Source: an uncultured Acidimicrobiales bacterium
GTDB taxonomy: Bacteria > Actinomycetota > Acidimicrobiia > Acidimicrobiales > CALAML01
DNA length: 46,327 nucleotides
Direction of reading: 5' to 3'
Assembly: GCA_937925845.1 (NCBI GenBank)
Contig: CALAML010000204.1
Location: forward strand, 1-46,327
The notes below the pieces were generated by a model. That model was not told where the DNA came from, ran no database searches, and was given only the letters and a program-made list of their open reading frames with translations. This document shows positions 7,599 through 17,299 of this stretch, piece by piece. How positions within the stretch are numbered: the stretch's first letter is position 1; each line of letters opens with the position of its first letter. Both the position numbers and the translations under genes were made by a program.

Positions 7599-7610
7599 TA
7601 TTGTTCGGCC
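7599..7610 (+). promoter_or_regulatory. -10-like box for a leaderless lysR transcript
   Basis: TATTGT at 7599-7604 stands six bases before the lysR ATG, which places the expected transcription start on or next to the start codon. There is no ribosome-binding site before this ATG, which agrees with leaderless translation. Confidence 0.5.
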
Positions 7611-8567
7611 ATGACACCGACCCAGCTCCGAGCTTTTGCCGCCGTGGTGCGGGTGGGGTCGGTGGGCGGCGCCGCGTCGGAGCTCGGCGTTACCAACGCC
7701 GCGGTGTCAGCTCATGTGGGTCAGTTGCGCAAGGAGCTCCACGATCCGCTGTTTCATCGTTCCGGTTCGGGGTTGGCCTTCACCCCGGGTGGGTTGCGCC
7801 TCGCCAGCCGGGCCGGGGAGATTCTGGGTTTGCAGGACCGCACGGTTCGCGAGGTGGGTGAGGCCGGTTCGGCCCGGCGGGTGTTACGCCTTGCCGTGTC
7901 GAGCACCTTCGCTGAGTTCTCCGCGCCGGGCTTGATCGAGGTGTTTTCTACTCGGGCCGATGATCTCGATGTCGAGATGAGCGTGCACTCACCCACCGAT
8001 TTCGAGGCGTTGTTGGCCGCTCGCCAGACCGATGTGGCTATCGGGCCGATGCCCGGTCGAATCTCAGAGACGCTGACCCAAACCGTGTTCCTGAAGTATC
8101 AGGTGGTGATCGTGGCTGGCCCCGACCATCCGTTGGCGTGCCGACGAACCAACATCGCCGCGCTCCGTAAGGCCACCTGGTTGTTAGGCCCGTCCGCAGC
8201 TGAGCCGGGAAGTGTCGTAGCGTCGAAACTGGCCATGTTGCGGGTGCCCGAGTCGGGTCAGCGGATCTTTCAATCCAATGCCGCGGCGCTGGCCGAGGCC
8301 CGGCGGGGCGTCGGCTTGTCGTTGGCGGTGCGGTTCTCGGTGGCCGACGATCTCCAGGCCGGCCGTCTCGTTGAGGTGAGTGGACCGGCGGCCCAGAGCG
8401 ACGGCACCTGGGGAGCCTTGACCCTTCCCAGGCACAGCCGCATCCAGGCCGCTTCGGAGTTACTGAGTTTCATCACCACGCCGCGAGCAACGCGGGCCAT
8501 GCTCCAGGGAGCGGGTGCGACCGTCGGGCGTTTCCGCCCGGCGGTGCACATCACCCTTTGGAGCTAG
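7611..8567 (+). CDS. LysR-family transcriptional regulator
   Basis: LysR regulator of 318 residues, probably controlling the divergent cox operon. The N-terminal winged helix-turn-helix spans residues 1-60 ([19 protein letters not shown], then [12 protein letters not shown] and GLAFTPGG). A periplasmic-binding-protein-like effector domain fills the rest. I start at MTPTQL because the HTH begins there; the frame is open for 66 codons upstream but that part has no HTH character and covers the operator region. Its stop shares the bases CTAG with the stop of the convergent surface-protein gene, a 4-bp tail-to-tail overlap. LysR proteins next to cox operons are common; the effector is unknown here. 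Confidence 0.88.
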   Translation: MTPTQLRAFAAVVRVGSVGGAASELGVTNAAVSAHVGQLRKELHDPLFHRSGSGLAFTPGGLRLASRAGEILGLQDRTVREVGEAGSARRVLRLAVSSTFAEFSAPGLIEVFSTRADDLDVEMSVHSPTDFEALLAARQTDVAIGPMPGRISETLTQTVFLKYQVVIVAGPDHPLACRRTNIAALRKATWLLGPSAAEPGSVVASKLAMLRVPESGQRIFQSNAAALAEARRGVGLSLAVRFSVADDLQAGRLVEVSGPAAQSDGTWGALTLPRHSRIQAASELLSFITTPRATRAMLQGAGATVGRFRPAVHITLWS

Positions 8568-11500
8568 TGCCGTTGCTCCCGTGTGCGTCGGCGGGTAGTT
8601 GCAACCAGCCCAAAGCCCATCAGCAACATCACCATCGCTACCGTCGTGACGGTGCGACTGTCTGCGCCGGTGAAGGCCAGCCGGGGTTGTTCGGCGGGCA
8701 GCACCTGCAACCGGGCGATGTCGTGGTCGTCCTCGTCTCCACCGCGGTTTCCGGTCTCGTCATCAACAGGTGTTTCGCTGTTGTTGGCGTCCGGAACTGA
8801 ATCGGCGTCGAAGAGGAGGTCGCCGTTGGGGAACACGAGGGCGGCCCCGTTGGCGTCGACCGCACTAGCCGAAGAGATCTCGGCTGTGTTCTCGACGGGT
8901 CCATCGGCCACCGCTCGGGTGGTGATGTCGACCGTGACCGATTCGCCGGGAAGCAATGGACCGGGGACCGAAATGGTCGCCCCGTTTGGCCCCGCCTGCC
9001 AATCGTCATCAGCCAGCTCGAGGGCGGCTGGTAGATAGTCGACCACAATGATGCTGTCGCCGGCAACGTCACCCTGGTTCAGCAGCGTGATGGTGAAGGT
9101 GACCTCATCGCCAATGGCGACGGTTCGTAGGTTGGACCCATCGTCGAGAGCTTTGCGGAGGGCCAGGTCGAAGGTTGGCGTCCAGAAGCCGAAGTCGACT
9201 GTGAGGTTTGAGTTGCCGTCCGGCGTGTTCGGGTCGTTGAACAACCCGGTCTCGTTGGTCGGCTCGGCGCCGCTGAGGGTGACGGAGCCGGAGAAGACAT
9301 AGCCGTCGGGGCACCCACACGGGAAGCCGTTGTCGTCGTCGTCAACATCGGTGTTGGGGTCGACTTCGGTCGGGTCGGACGAAAGCATGCCCGCCAAGGC
9401 ACCGTCCGGGTCCCAGTTCTCGGGCGCAATCCCCACCACATAGTCGCCAGGCAACAAATCGGTGAAGAGGTAGGCGCCGTCGGCGTCGGTGGTGTCGGTG
9501 GCGATGGCGTCGGCGGCGTCGATCACCCCGTCGCCGTTGAGGTCATCGGGTTGGCCATCACCATCAGCGTCGCTGAAGAGATGGACAACCACGCCCTGGA
9601 TCGGATCTTCGTCAGCGTCGAGGCTGCCGTTGTTGTCGTCGTCGAACCACACCTGGTTGCCCAGGCTGTAGGTCGGAGCATCGACCAGGGCGATGTCGTG
9701 ATCGTCTTCGTCACCGGCGGCGTTGTCGATCTCGTCATCGACCAGTGGGTCGCCGTCGTTGGCGTCGGGGGTCGAATCGATATCGGTTACCGGGGTTCCG
9801 TCCGGGTTGGTCAACGGCACCGGCGGCGTCGACGGATCACCGTCGTCGTCCTCGGTAGCGGTTGCGCCACTGATCTCCGCCACGTTGGCCAGTGCCGACA
9901 GATCGGCGCCTGCTGCGATGGTAAGCATGACCGGAACAACGATTGACTCGCCGGGAGCGATCGTGCCGGTGATCGATACCGATCCGTCGGTGCCTGCGGC
10001 GCTCCACGTATACGGCAACGCCTGGTCGCCGGTAGTGGTGCCGGCCGGGTTGCTGGACGGGTCGAAAGCATCCCACTTGGAAAGGTCGACATAGTCAGCC
10101 AACGTGATGTCGGAGCCGTCGACGGTGCCCTGGTTGAAGACTTCGATCAGGAAGGTCACATCCTGGCCGATCGCCACCGGCAGCTGGGTGCTGGCAGCAT
10201 CGAGCGTCTTGCGGAGCGCAAGGTCGAATACCGGCACGCCGGCCACATCGTGGTCGTCTTCGTCGCCGGTCACCGCGTCGGTGCCGTCGCCGTTGCCATC
10301 CACATGGTTGTCGCCATCGGCACCCGGCCCGGTGGGCTGGGCGTCGTTGGCGATGTCGCCGTCAGGCGTGGAGTCGGTGTCGGTGATCGTTCCGTCGGAG
10401 GCGTCGCCGTTCGTCGGATCGTCATCGTTGTCGAAGTTGGAGATTTCGGCCCAGTTCACCAACGGGCCGCCATCCCAGTCGGCGGCCAGCTCGAGGGTGA
10501 TCGGCACCACGATGGTCTCGCCGGTCTCCAGCAGACCGGTGGTAGCTACCGTGGCCACTGGTGCGGTGTCGTTGGCCGCTCCACCCCAGGTGAAGGCGAA
10601 GCTGTCGCCGTTGCCGTCATCGATCACCGATCCCGACGGGTTGTCGGCCGGATCGTAGGTGAAGCCGGACTGCACGTAATCGGTCAGCTCGATGGTTTGG
10701 ACCGGGTCGTCCTGGTTGGTCACCTCAATGTTGAAGGTGAGCAGCGAGGCTCCGGGGGTGGCCCAGTCGCTGGGCGGGAAGGTGGAGGGGTCCAACTTCT
10801 TGGCCAGCGCCAGGTCGTAGGTGAGCTCGCCAACCACGACTCCGGCGACGTCGTGGTCGTCTTCGTCGCCGCCGGCGAGGCCGGACTCACCGGTCTCGTC
10901 ATCGGTGGTGGCGTTGGGTCCCGACGGCTGGTTGTCGTCGTCGGGATCGTCGTTGGGGGTCGAGTCGAGGTCGGCGATCGGTAGGCCGGTGGCCTCGTCG
11001 ATGACCGTTTCGCCAGCGGCGTCGGTCGGGTTGGCGGCCGAGATCTCGGCCCAGTTGTTGATCTGTCCGGAGGCGTCGTCGTCAACAGTAAAGGTGATGT
11101 CCACCTCAGCACTGCTACCCGGCACCAGTGGCCCGGGGTAGACGATGCTTGCGGTGCCGTCGCCGTTGTCGGTCCAGGCCGAGTCGGCGAGGGTGAGTCC
11201 GGCGGCGGGCAGGTAGTCGGTGACTTCGATGTCCGAGCCGTCGATCAGGCCCTGGTTGGAGATCGTGATGGTGAAGGTGACGCTGTCGCCGGGAAGAACG
11301 CTGGCCAGGTTCGTGCCGTCGGCCAACTGTTTCTGCAGGGCGAGATCAAAGAGGGTGAAGCCGGCCACGTCGTGGTCGTCTTCGTCGACGGTGCCGTCGT
11401 CGTTGATCTCGTTGTCGGTGGCGTCGCCCGGGCCGTCGGGTTGCAGGTCGTCGGCCGGGTCATTGTCCGGCATCGAATCCTGATCGACCAGATCGCCCGA

Positions 11501-14290
11501 TGCCGCGTCTCCGGTGTTCGGATCTCCGTCGTCGAAGTTCGAAATTTCGGCCCAGTTTTCGAGCGTGTTGGTGCCGGTCGGTAGTGGGTCGGCCCACACG
11601 AGGGTGAGTTCGATCACCACCGACTGGCCCAGGGGCAGCACTCCGACAAATTCGGCTACGGGCTGCTGCGGGTTGGTTGCGTCCCAGCTCCAGGTGAGTT
11701 CGGTGCCGGGGTCGGGGGTTCCGTCGTAGTCAACATCGACTGCTGCGGTGGTCCCGCCAGGGTTGAGGGAGAGGTCGATGTCTTCCCACGTGCCGGCCAC
11801 GGGGTAGTCGAGATAGTCGGTGACGTCGAAGTCTTCAACGGTCTGGCCCTGGTTGTGCACTTCGATCTCGAAGGTGACGGTGCCGGTGGCGGCATCGATA
11901 GTCGCCGGGTCCAGCGTCTTTTCGAGTGCGAGGTCGTAGGGCAGCGTGTATCCGGCGTCGAAGGTGTGGTCGTTCATGCCCGGATCGCCGGTCGACATCA
12001 CGATGTCGCCGTTGACCACGTCGGAGTCGGAGTTGTCGTCGCCGGTCGCCGCGGTGGCGTCGGGGACGGTTTCTGCGAGGTCGGCGTTGGTGAAGCCGGC
12101 CGGAAGCGGCGAGGTGTTGGTCGAGACGTCAAAGCTGATGGTGTAGTCGGTGTTGGCTTCGAGACCATCGGTGGTATCGAAGTAGTACTCACCGTTGGCG
12201 TCGGTCGTGGTTGTCGCCACCACGTTGCCATCAACATCGAAGAGGGTGACGGTGACTCCGGAGAGGGGGGTTTCACCGGGGTCTTGGATGCCGTCGCCGT
12301 CAAGGTCGAGCCATACGAAGTTGCCGATCTCGATCGGGATGAAACAACCCTCGACATCGCCGATGCCTACGCCCTTGCCGCTCAGACCGTCGCCGATCAA
12401 GCCGTTGTAGAGCTCGGCATCGGCGGTGTTGGCACCATCGGCGGTCTGGTACCAGGAGAGACCGCCAGAGTTGAAGGCGAAGGGGTCCATCGATGACACC
12501 ACCACCTCGTCGAAGTACGGGTTGAGGTAGAGGCCACCATGGGAGGTTTCGGCGTGACCGCTGTTTCCGGCCAGGAATCGTTCGTCGCCGTACCACTCCG
12601 CCAACCCACCTGGGCCGAGGTGGTTGGTCTGATCATCGATGTTTCCGCCGGTGGCGTCGGGGAAGTTGTTAAACGGATCACAGGCGGATCCGGCGGCGCC
12701 TTCCAATAGCCAGGTTGGGCTGTCGGGATCACCGGAGGTGTTGCAGGCATGCAACAGGTCACCGCTGGCGAAGAATTGCCCCAGTGTGGTGTCACCTGCG
12801 ACCGGACCGTAGTTGTCGGGTGCAACCTGAAGGCCGGCGCGGTCCATGATGCCGATCACCATCGAGCCGTCGGAATCGAACTCGATGTCGGCGAGTAGGG
12901 GTTGGTTGCGGAACACGAGGACCCAAATGTTGGCGGGGGTGTCGCCCCAGGGGAGGTAGTTACCGTCGACCACTCCCGAACCGGCAAAGCAGCCCGGGAA
13001 ACCGCCGGGACAGGCCCGGTCGTAGTCAAGGGGGATGGTGAACACCGAGGGTCCGGCGACACCACCGGCGATGTCGATCTCGACGACGTGGGCTTCAAGG
13101 TCGGCGGCTCCGGCCGCGGAGTTTTCTGCCGTACAGGTCACGCCCACATAACCACTGCTGGTGTCTTGGGTGTGCAGGGCCCAGATCTCGTAGTCGTCGG
13201 GGTTGGCGGTATCGGAGCAGCCCGGGTTGGCGATGGGGATCGACCGGAGCCAGACCGGGTTGTTGCCGGTTGCGGTAGGAGTGACGTCGTACACCTCAAC
13301 CGATCGGTTGAGGAGGTTGGCCACCAGCATGGTGCGGCCGTCGGGGGTGACGTTGATGTCGCCGATGCCTTCGCGACCGACACGGCTGAAGGCTTCGGCG
13401 TCGTGGGTCGGGTCGGAGAAGTCGGTGCCTTCGAGGTCTCGGGCGAAGGCCGTTCCGTAGCTGGGTCCGCCGAGGCTGTTCAGGGCTACTGCTTGCCAGG
13501 CGCCGGTTGGGTAGTCCATCCAGTAGAGGCCATCGATGCCTTGAGAGCCGAGTTGGTTGTGGCGTTTCAGGACCGCCGAGGTAAACAGCGTGGAGTTCCA
13601 CTCGTCGTAGGCGACACCCCAAACCGCGCCGAGTTCGTCGGCGGCGTTGGTGGCGTTGTCACCGTCTCCCTTGAGGCCGAGCTTCTCGATGGCGCCGGTG
13701 GTGTCGTAGTTGAGGCCAACCACAACGTCCTGGGGACCTCCGGCGTCACGATCGCCGTTGACGAAGCAGGTGGTGAACACCTTGCCGTTGGCGGAGTTGG
13801 CGTTGCCGCCGAACCCGTCACCGGTGGTGGGGCACTGCGATGGCGGCACGGTGGCCCAGTGAGCGACCTCGCCCGGCGACACAAACCGGACGCTGGTGCC
13901 ATAGTCGGGGCCCGACGAAGCCGAGGCCCATCCAGCAGCCTCGTCGGCGGCATCCAGGGTGAACTCGACCCGGAACGAAGAACCGGTCAGGTTTTCGACG
14001 GGACAGGAGTAGGTCGGCGGGCTGCCTGGTGTGACAGCACAGTTCACCGATGCACCGGTTGCGTCGAACGCAGTGACCGTCACGCCCGAAGGTGGTGACA
14101 GGGGGTCCGAATCGGAGATGGCCTCTCCTGGGTCAACCTCACCGTCGCGGTCGAAGTCGACATAGATCGAGCCGGTAACAGCCGGGTCTCCCGCGGCGGC
14201 ATTCAACGGCTGGGCTGGGATAACCACCAGCGAGCCGAGGAACACCACCAGCGCTACAAAAAGCGTGCCTGCAGAACTGCGATAACGCAT
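8564..14290 (-). CDS. Giant surface protein with SdrD-B and DUF11 repeats and LAFTG anchor
   Basis: Secreted, probably wall-anchored adhesin or structural protein of 1908 residues. A signal peptide spans about residues 1-32 (ending PLNAAA). After it comes an SdrD-B-like module ([13 protein letters not shown]), then a 500-residue region resembling a propeller or WD-like sheet fold (about 120-640). Next is an SdrD-B module near 651 ([12 protein letters not shown]). Four DUF11 modules begin near 784, 980, 1157 and 1354, each with Y/FDLALxK. A further SdrD-B module starts near 1540 and a fifth DUF11 near 1706. Linkers are very acidic and end in GDEDDHD(V/I)A. The C-terminus has LAFTG (1871-1875), a hydrophobic helix and RRRTREQRH, which fits the LAXTG signal of class E sortases. 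No sortase gene lies in the window. The Asp-rich loops should bind calcium. Confidence 0.9.
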   Translation of the reverse strand: MRYRSSAGTLFVALVVFLGSLVVIPAQPLNAAAGDPAVTGSIYVDFDRDGEVDPGEAISDSDPLSPPSGVTVTAFDATGASVNCAVTPGSPPTYSCPVENLTGSSFRVEFTLDAADEAAGWASASSGPDYGTSVRFVSPGEVAHWATVPPSQCPTTGDGFGGNANSANGKVFTTCFVNGDRDAGGPQDVVVGLNYDTTGAIEKLGLKGDGDNATNAADELGAVWGVAYDEWNSTLFTSAVLKRHNQLGSQGIDGLYWMDYPTGAWQAVALNSLGGPSYGTAFARDLEGTDFSDPTHDAEAFSRVGREGIGDINVTPDGRTMLVANLLNRSVEVYDVTPTATGNNPVWLRSIPIANPGCSDTANPDDYEIWALHTQDTSSGYVGVTCTAENSAAGAADLEAHVVEIDIAGGVAGPSVFTIPLDYDRACPGGFPGCFAGSGVVDGNYLPWGDTPANIWVLVFRNQPLLADIEFDSDGSMVIGIMDRAGLQVAPDNYGPVAGDTTLGQFFASGDLLHACNTSGDPDSPTWLLEGAAGSACDPFNNFPDATGGNIDDQTNHLGPGGLAEWYGDERFLAGNSGHAETSHGGLYLNPYFDEVVVSSMDPFAFNSGGLSWYQTADGANTADAELYNGLIGDGLSGKGVGIGDVEGCFIPIEIGNFVWLDLDGDGIQDPGETPLSGVTVTLFDVDGNVVATTTTDANGEYYFDTTDGLEANTDYTISFDVSTNTSPLPAGFTNADLAETVPDATAATGDDNSDSDVVNGDIVMSTGDPGMNDHTFDAGYTLPYDLALEKTLDPATIDAATGTVTFEIEVHNQGQTVEDFDVTDYLDYPVAGTWEDIDLSLNPGGTTAAVDVDYDGTPDPGTELTWSWDATNPQQPVAEFVGVLPLGQSVVIELTLVWADPLPTGTNTLENWAEISNFDDGDPNTGDAASGDLVDQDSMPDNDPADDLQPDGPGDATDNEINDDGTVDEDDHDVAGFTLFDLALQKQLADGTNLASVLPGDSVTFTITISNQGLIDGSDIEVTDYLPAAGLTLADSAWTDNGDGTASIVYPGPLVPGSSAEVDITFTVDDDASGQINNWAEISAANPTDAAGETVIDEATGLPIADLDSTPNDDPDDDNQPSGPNATTDDETGESGLAGGDEDDHDVAGVVVGELTYDLALAKKLDPSTFPPSDWATPGASLLTFNIEVTNQDDPVQTIELTDYVQSGFTYDPADNPSGSVIDDGNGDSFAFTWGGAANDTAPVATVATTGLLETGETIVVPITLELAADWDGGPLVNWAEISNFDNDDDPTNGDASDGTITDTDSTPDGDIANDAQPTGPGADGDNHVDGNGDGTDAVTGDEDDHDVAGVPVFDLALRKTLDAASTQLPVAIGQDVTFLIEVFNQGTVDGSDITLADYVDLSKWDAFDPSSNPAGTTTGDQALPYTWSAAGTDGSVSITGTIAPGESIVVPVMLTIAAGADLSALANVAEISGATATEDDDGDPSTPPVPLTNPDGTPVTDIDSTPDANDGDPLVDDEIDNAAGDEDDHDIALVDAPTYSLGNQVWFDDDNNGSLDADEDPIQGVVVHLFSDADGDGQPDDLNGDGVIDAADAIATDTTDADGAYLFTDLLPGDYVVGIAPENWDPDGALAGMLSSDPTEVDPNTDVDDDDNGFPCGCPDGYVFSGSVTLSGAEPTNETGLFNDPNTPDGNSNLTVDFGFWTPTFDLALRKALDDGSNLRTVAIGDEVTFTITLLNQGDVAGDSIIVVDYLPAALELADDDWQAGPNGATISVPGPLLPGESVTVDITTRAVADGPVENTAEISSASAVDANGAALVFPNGDLLFDADSVPDANNSETPVDDETGNRGGDEDDHDIARLQVLPAEQPRLAFTGADSRTVTTVAMVMLLMGFGLVATTRRRTREQRH

Positions 14291-14599
14291 GTGTCACTTC
14301 TTCCCATCTCGTCACAAACGGTCGCCATAGTTCAGCGATGTGGTGTCAAGATCGGAAGACGCTTTTGCCGCTTTAACTAAACAGCGTGTGTAACACTGAG
14401 TCCATTTTGAGCGCGGCTCACCCCGGTCAATCAGGGTCGTGAGCGTCGCAACGCCTCAGAAATTGAGCGCGTCAAGCTCGCCCTAGCCTGGCCCTAGACC
14501 GTGCGGACACGGCGTTGTAAGCGGCTTCAGGTAGGAGACTCTAGAAGGCTGCTAGGTGTGGGTCTCAGCGTTACGCCACGGCACCGACACACCGTTATC
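14291..14599. promoter_or_regulatory. 309-bp spacer upstream of the giant surface protein gene
   Basis: No gene found. TTGACA on the minus strand (TGTCAA at 14344-14349) is a perfect -35-like box about 55 bp from the surface-protein ATG, but I find no matching -10 at 16-18 bp. The sequence before the ATG has only a weak ribosome site (AGAAG). A direct repeat of GCCCTAG lies near 14480-14500. Confidence 0.35.
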
Positions 14600-15769
14600 T
14601 CAGTTGAGGACGATCTGTCCCTTCTCGGTCTCATAGCGGGCCGTCGCTTCTTCCACCGCCACCATCTGGCGTTCGGCCAGTTCGGGACGGGCCGCACGGG
14701 CCCGGTCGGCGGCACCGATCAGGGTGTCGACCTGGCCTTGGAACCGCGGCATCACTTCGCGGGCCATGAGTTCGTAGCTCTTGTGGGTGGCGGCCTTGTT
14801 GGCCCAGTTGTGGGCCAGGGTCATGTAGGCCCCGAAGCCGCCGTTGGATTGTTCGAGCAGTTCTTCGATTTGGGCGATGGCCATCTCCGGTGTGCCGACC
14901 ACGCCGAGGCCGTTGTTCACGAAGTCGATCATCTCGCCAAGGTTGCCGCCGTCGACAGCCATCTGCGGGAAGGCGGCCACGTTTTGGAAGTAGCGGAACC
15001 ACTGCTCCATGCCGTACTCAACGTCGGCGCGGGCTTCGGCTTCAGTTTCGGCCAAATGCATCAGCCCGACCAGGCGCCACTTGGCTCGATCGGCGACCTG
15101 TCCGTGTTGAGCAGCTACCTCTTCCTGCACCGTCCAGTGGTGGGCCAACACGTCCATGCCCACGGCCACAGTGGCTCCGAGCGAGAGCACTCCCCCGCCG
15201 TATTTGCCAGCCAGCTTGGCGCCTGACGGTGAAGCCACCGCGGCGATGGCCAGGTCGAAGAGCGGGTCGCTGTAGGGGCGCAGGTGAAGGCGCGCATCTT
15301 TCAACGTAAGGCCGGGCGATTCGTGGCTGATCGGTTCCTCGCTGGTAAGCAGATGCATCAGAATCTCGAGCCGCTCTTCGAGCAGCGGCCGCATCTGCGT
15401 GGGGTCGAGACCGAGCATCGACGCGTCGGTGGGTAACGCTCCGGGGCCGACGCCCATCATGATGCGGCCCTTGGTGAGATGGTCGAGCAGCACCATGCGC
15501 TCAGCCACCCACAGCGGGTTGTGGTACGGCAGCGACACCACGCCGGTGCCGAGTCTGATGTCTTTGGTTCGTTCGGCCGCGGCGGCGATGAAGATCTCGG
15601 GCGAGGCGATGATCTCGCTCCCGGCCGAGTGGTGTTCGCCGATCCAGGCTTCGTCGAAGCCGAGTTTGTCCATATGAACCAGCAGGTCCAGGTCGTCCTG
15701 AAGCGACAGCGTCGGGCTGTGCTCGGGAGCGTGGAACGGTGCCATGAAGGTTCCGAAACGTAAGCGCAT
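14600..15769 (-). CDS. LLM-class flavin-dependent monooxygenase
   Basis: Bacterial-luciferase-like (LLM) oxidoreductase of 389 residues, using FMNH2 or F420 and oxygen on an unknown substrate in the cytoplasm. Family marks are the N-terminal FGTFMAPFH, the WIGEHHSAG segment near residue 42, the GTGVVSLPYHNPLWVAERM strand-helix at about 74-92, and GRIMMGVGPGALPTDA. The pattern is closest to the limonene 1,2-monooxygenase-like group, but substrate cannot be called. The ATG is preceded by GGGGGAG about eight bases away. It is transcribed divergently from the class III aminotransferase, so the two may share control. Confidence 0.9.
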   Translation of the reverse strand: MRLRFGTFMAPFHAPEHSPTLSLQDDLDLLVHMDKLGFDEAWIGEHHSAGSEIIASPEIFIAAAAERTKDIRLGTGVVSLPYHNPLWVAERMVLLDHLTKGRIMMGVGPGALPTDASMLGLDPTQMRPLLEERLEILMHLLTSEEPISHESPGLTLKDARLHLRPYSDPLFDLAIAAVASPSGAKLAGKYGGGVLSLGATVAVGMDVLAHHWTVQEEVAAQHGQVADRAKWRLVGLMHLAETEAEARADVEYGMEQWFRYFQNVAAFPQMAVDGGNLGEMIDFVNNGLGVVGTPEMAIAQIEELLEQSNGGFGAYMTLAHNWANKAATHKSYELMAREVMPRFQGQVDTLIGAADRARAARPELAERQMVAVEEATARYETEKGQIVLN

Positions 15770-15936
15770 GGGTATTCTCCCCCAGTAGGTGTTTGATGCA
15801 TCCCCCCGAACGCACCGCCCCTGAGACTACGTCAACCAATCGCCCGATGTCGGGTGAACCGCCATCGAGAAACGTGGCGATCGGTGACGCTCCGGTGCGG
15901 GCGGTCACGATCAGCCGAAACGGGAGAGGCGGTGTC

Positions 15937-15975
15937 TACGCTGAAGCGATGCGATCGATCGGAGCGTGGTCCTGA
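15937..15975 (+). promoter_or_regulatory. -10 box and 8-codon mini-ORF before the aminotransferase
   Basis: TACGCT (15937-15942) lies six bases before an ATG at 15949. That ATG opens ATG CGA TCG ATC GGA GCG TGG TCC TGA, whose stop shares one base with the aminotransferase ATG (TGATG). A leaderless mini-ORF ending in TGATG is a classical arrangement for termination-reinitiation. Alternatively this is only a short leader whose GGAG at 15961-15964 is the ribosome site. Confidence 0.45.
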
Positions 15976-17192
15976 TGACTGAGGCGGCCCCCCACCTGCT
16001 GCACCCGTTCTCCTATCCGGCGAAACCCGAGGGCGACTACATCAACATCGTCCGGGGTGAGGGTGTGCGGGTGTTCGACGACACCGGCAAGGCCTACATC
16101 GATGGCATCGCCAGTTTGTGGCTGTGCCAGGTTGGTCATGGTCGCCCGGAGTTGTTGGAGGCCATCACGTCCCAGCTCAACGAGTTGGCCAGCTACAACA
16201 TCTTCGATCCGATGACGAACCCGGTGGCGGCGGCGGCGGCGGAGCGGATCGCGTCGGTGTCACCCCATCCAAATGGTCGGGTGTTTCTTGCCAGTTCCGG
16301 TTCGGAGTCGATCGATACCGCGTTGAAGCTGGTGCGTCTGGTGCAGCAGCGTCGGGGCCACGGCGACAAGCAGATCATTATTCGCCGAACCCGTGGCTAC
16401 CACGGCACCAATTTTGGTGGCACCACCGCCCAGGGCATCGAGGGTAATCGGGTGGGTTGGGGCGATCTGGTTCCCCACTTCGTCGAGGTGCCGGCCGATG
16501 ATCTCGAAGCCTGCTCACGACTGTTCGCCGAGCACGGCGCCAACATCGCCGGGGTGATCACCGAGCCGGTGCAGGGTGCCGGTGGGGTGTGGCCTCCGCC
16601 CGACGGTTACCTGGAGGGGTTGCGTCGGTTGTGTGATCAGCATGAGGCGCTGCTGGTTTTTGATGAGGTGATCTGCGGTTTTGGTCGCACCGGTTCCTGG
16701 TTCGCCGCCCAGACCTACGACGTGACACCCGACCTCATCACCTTCGCCAAGGGCGTGACTTCGGGCTATCTGCCCGTGAGTGGTGTGATCGTGTCGGCCG
16801 ACCTCGGGGAGGAGTTGTCCGAGCCCGGCTTCAAGCTGATGACGGGCTACACCTATTCGGGCCACCCGGCCTGTTGTGCCGCCGCCATCGCCAACATCGA
16901 CGTGATCGAGGCCGACGGCCTGGTAAAGCGAGCCAACCAAATCGGCGAACGCTTCGAGGCTGGCCTCTCCGCGTTGGCCGCCGACGGCATGATCGAAAGC
17001 TACCGGGGCGTCGGCGCCATCTGGGCCGCCGAAGTCGGGCGGGACACCCTCGAGATCCGCAATCGCATCCTCGAGCTCGGGGTGATCCTGCGACCCATCG
17101 GCACCAGCCTCGCCATCTGCCCACCGCTCACCATCGAAGACGCCGACATCGACCAAATGATCGAAGCCATAGCCACCACCGTCGCCGAGTAG
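15975..17192 (+). CDS. Class III (omega) aminotransferase, PLP-dependent
   Basis: PLP enzyme of 405 residues that moves an amino group between an amine or omega-amino acid and a keto acid such as pyruvate. The PLP Schiff-base lysine is Lys259 in LITFAKGVTSGYLP. Asp230 in LLVFDEVICGFGRTG binds the pyridine nitrogen, SSGSES at 108-113 forms the phosphate loop, and GYHGTN is at 141-146. These fit the beta-alanine/pyruvate-type omega-aminotransferases. A GTG nine bases upstream is in frame but only one base from the GGAG ribosome site, so I prefer the ATG. The divergent LLM monooxygenase suggests amine or nitrogen-compound catabolism, which is only inferred. Confidence 0.92.
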   Translation: MTEAAPHLLHPFSYPAKPEGDYINIVRGEGVRVFDDTGKAYIDGIASLWLCQVGHGRPELLEAITSQLNELASYNIFDPMTNPVAAAAAERIASVSPHPNGRVFLASSGSESIDTALKLVRLVQQRRGHGDKQIIIRRTRGYHGTNFGGTTAQGIEGNRVGWGDLVPHFVEVPADDLEACSRLFAEHGANIAGVITEPVQGAGGVWPPPDGYLEGLRRLCDQHEALLVFDEVICGFGRTGSWFAAQTYDVTPDLITFAKGVTSGYLPVSGVIVSADLGEELSEPGFKLMTGYTYSGHPACCAAAIANIDVIEADGLVKRANQIGERFEAGLSALAADGMIESYRGVGAIWAAEVGRDTLEIRNRILELGVILRPIGTSLAICPPLTIEDADIDQMIEAIATTVAE

Positions 17193-17299
17193 CCGTCCCC
17201 AAACAGCAACGTTCCACGATCGACAAAGTGCGGTGCAGGAGGTGCAACCAAACGAGTCGAACTAACATCTCGCAAACCACCACGTTTGAAGGATGCTCA

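Noticed and set aside
7413-7610. N-terminal extension of the LysR protein
   Set aside because: The HTH starts at MTPTQL, and the upstream codons cover the repeat and operator region.
8700-11400. CRISPR-like array in the regularly repeated TCGTGGTCGTC stretches
   Set aside because: The repeats are 500-600 bp apart and in frame, encoding the acidic linker of each DUF11 module.
12902-14098. 398-codon plus-strand frame opposite the giant surface gene
   Set aside because: Shadow of Asp/Gly-rich codons on the other strand; no motif and no ribosome site.
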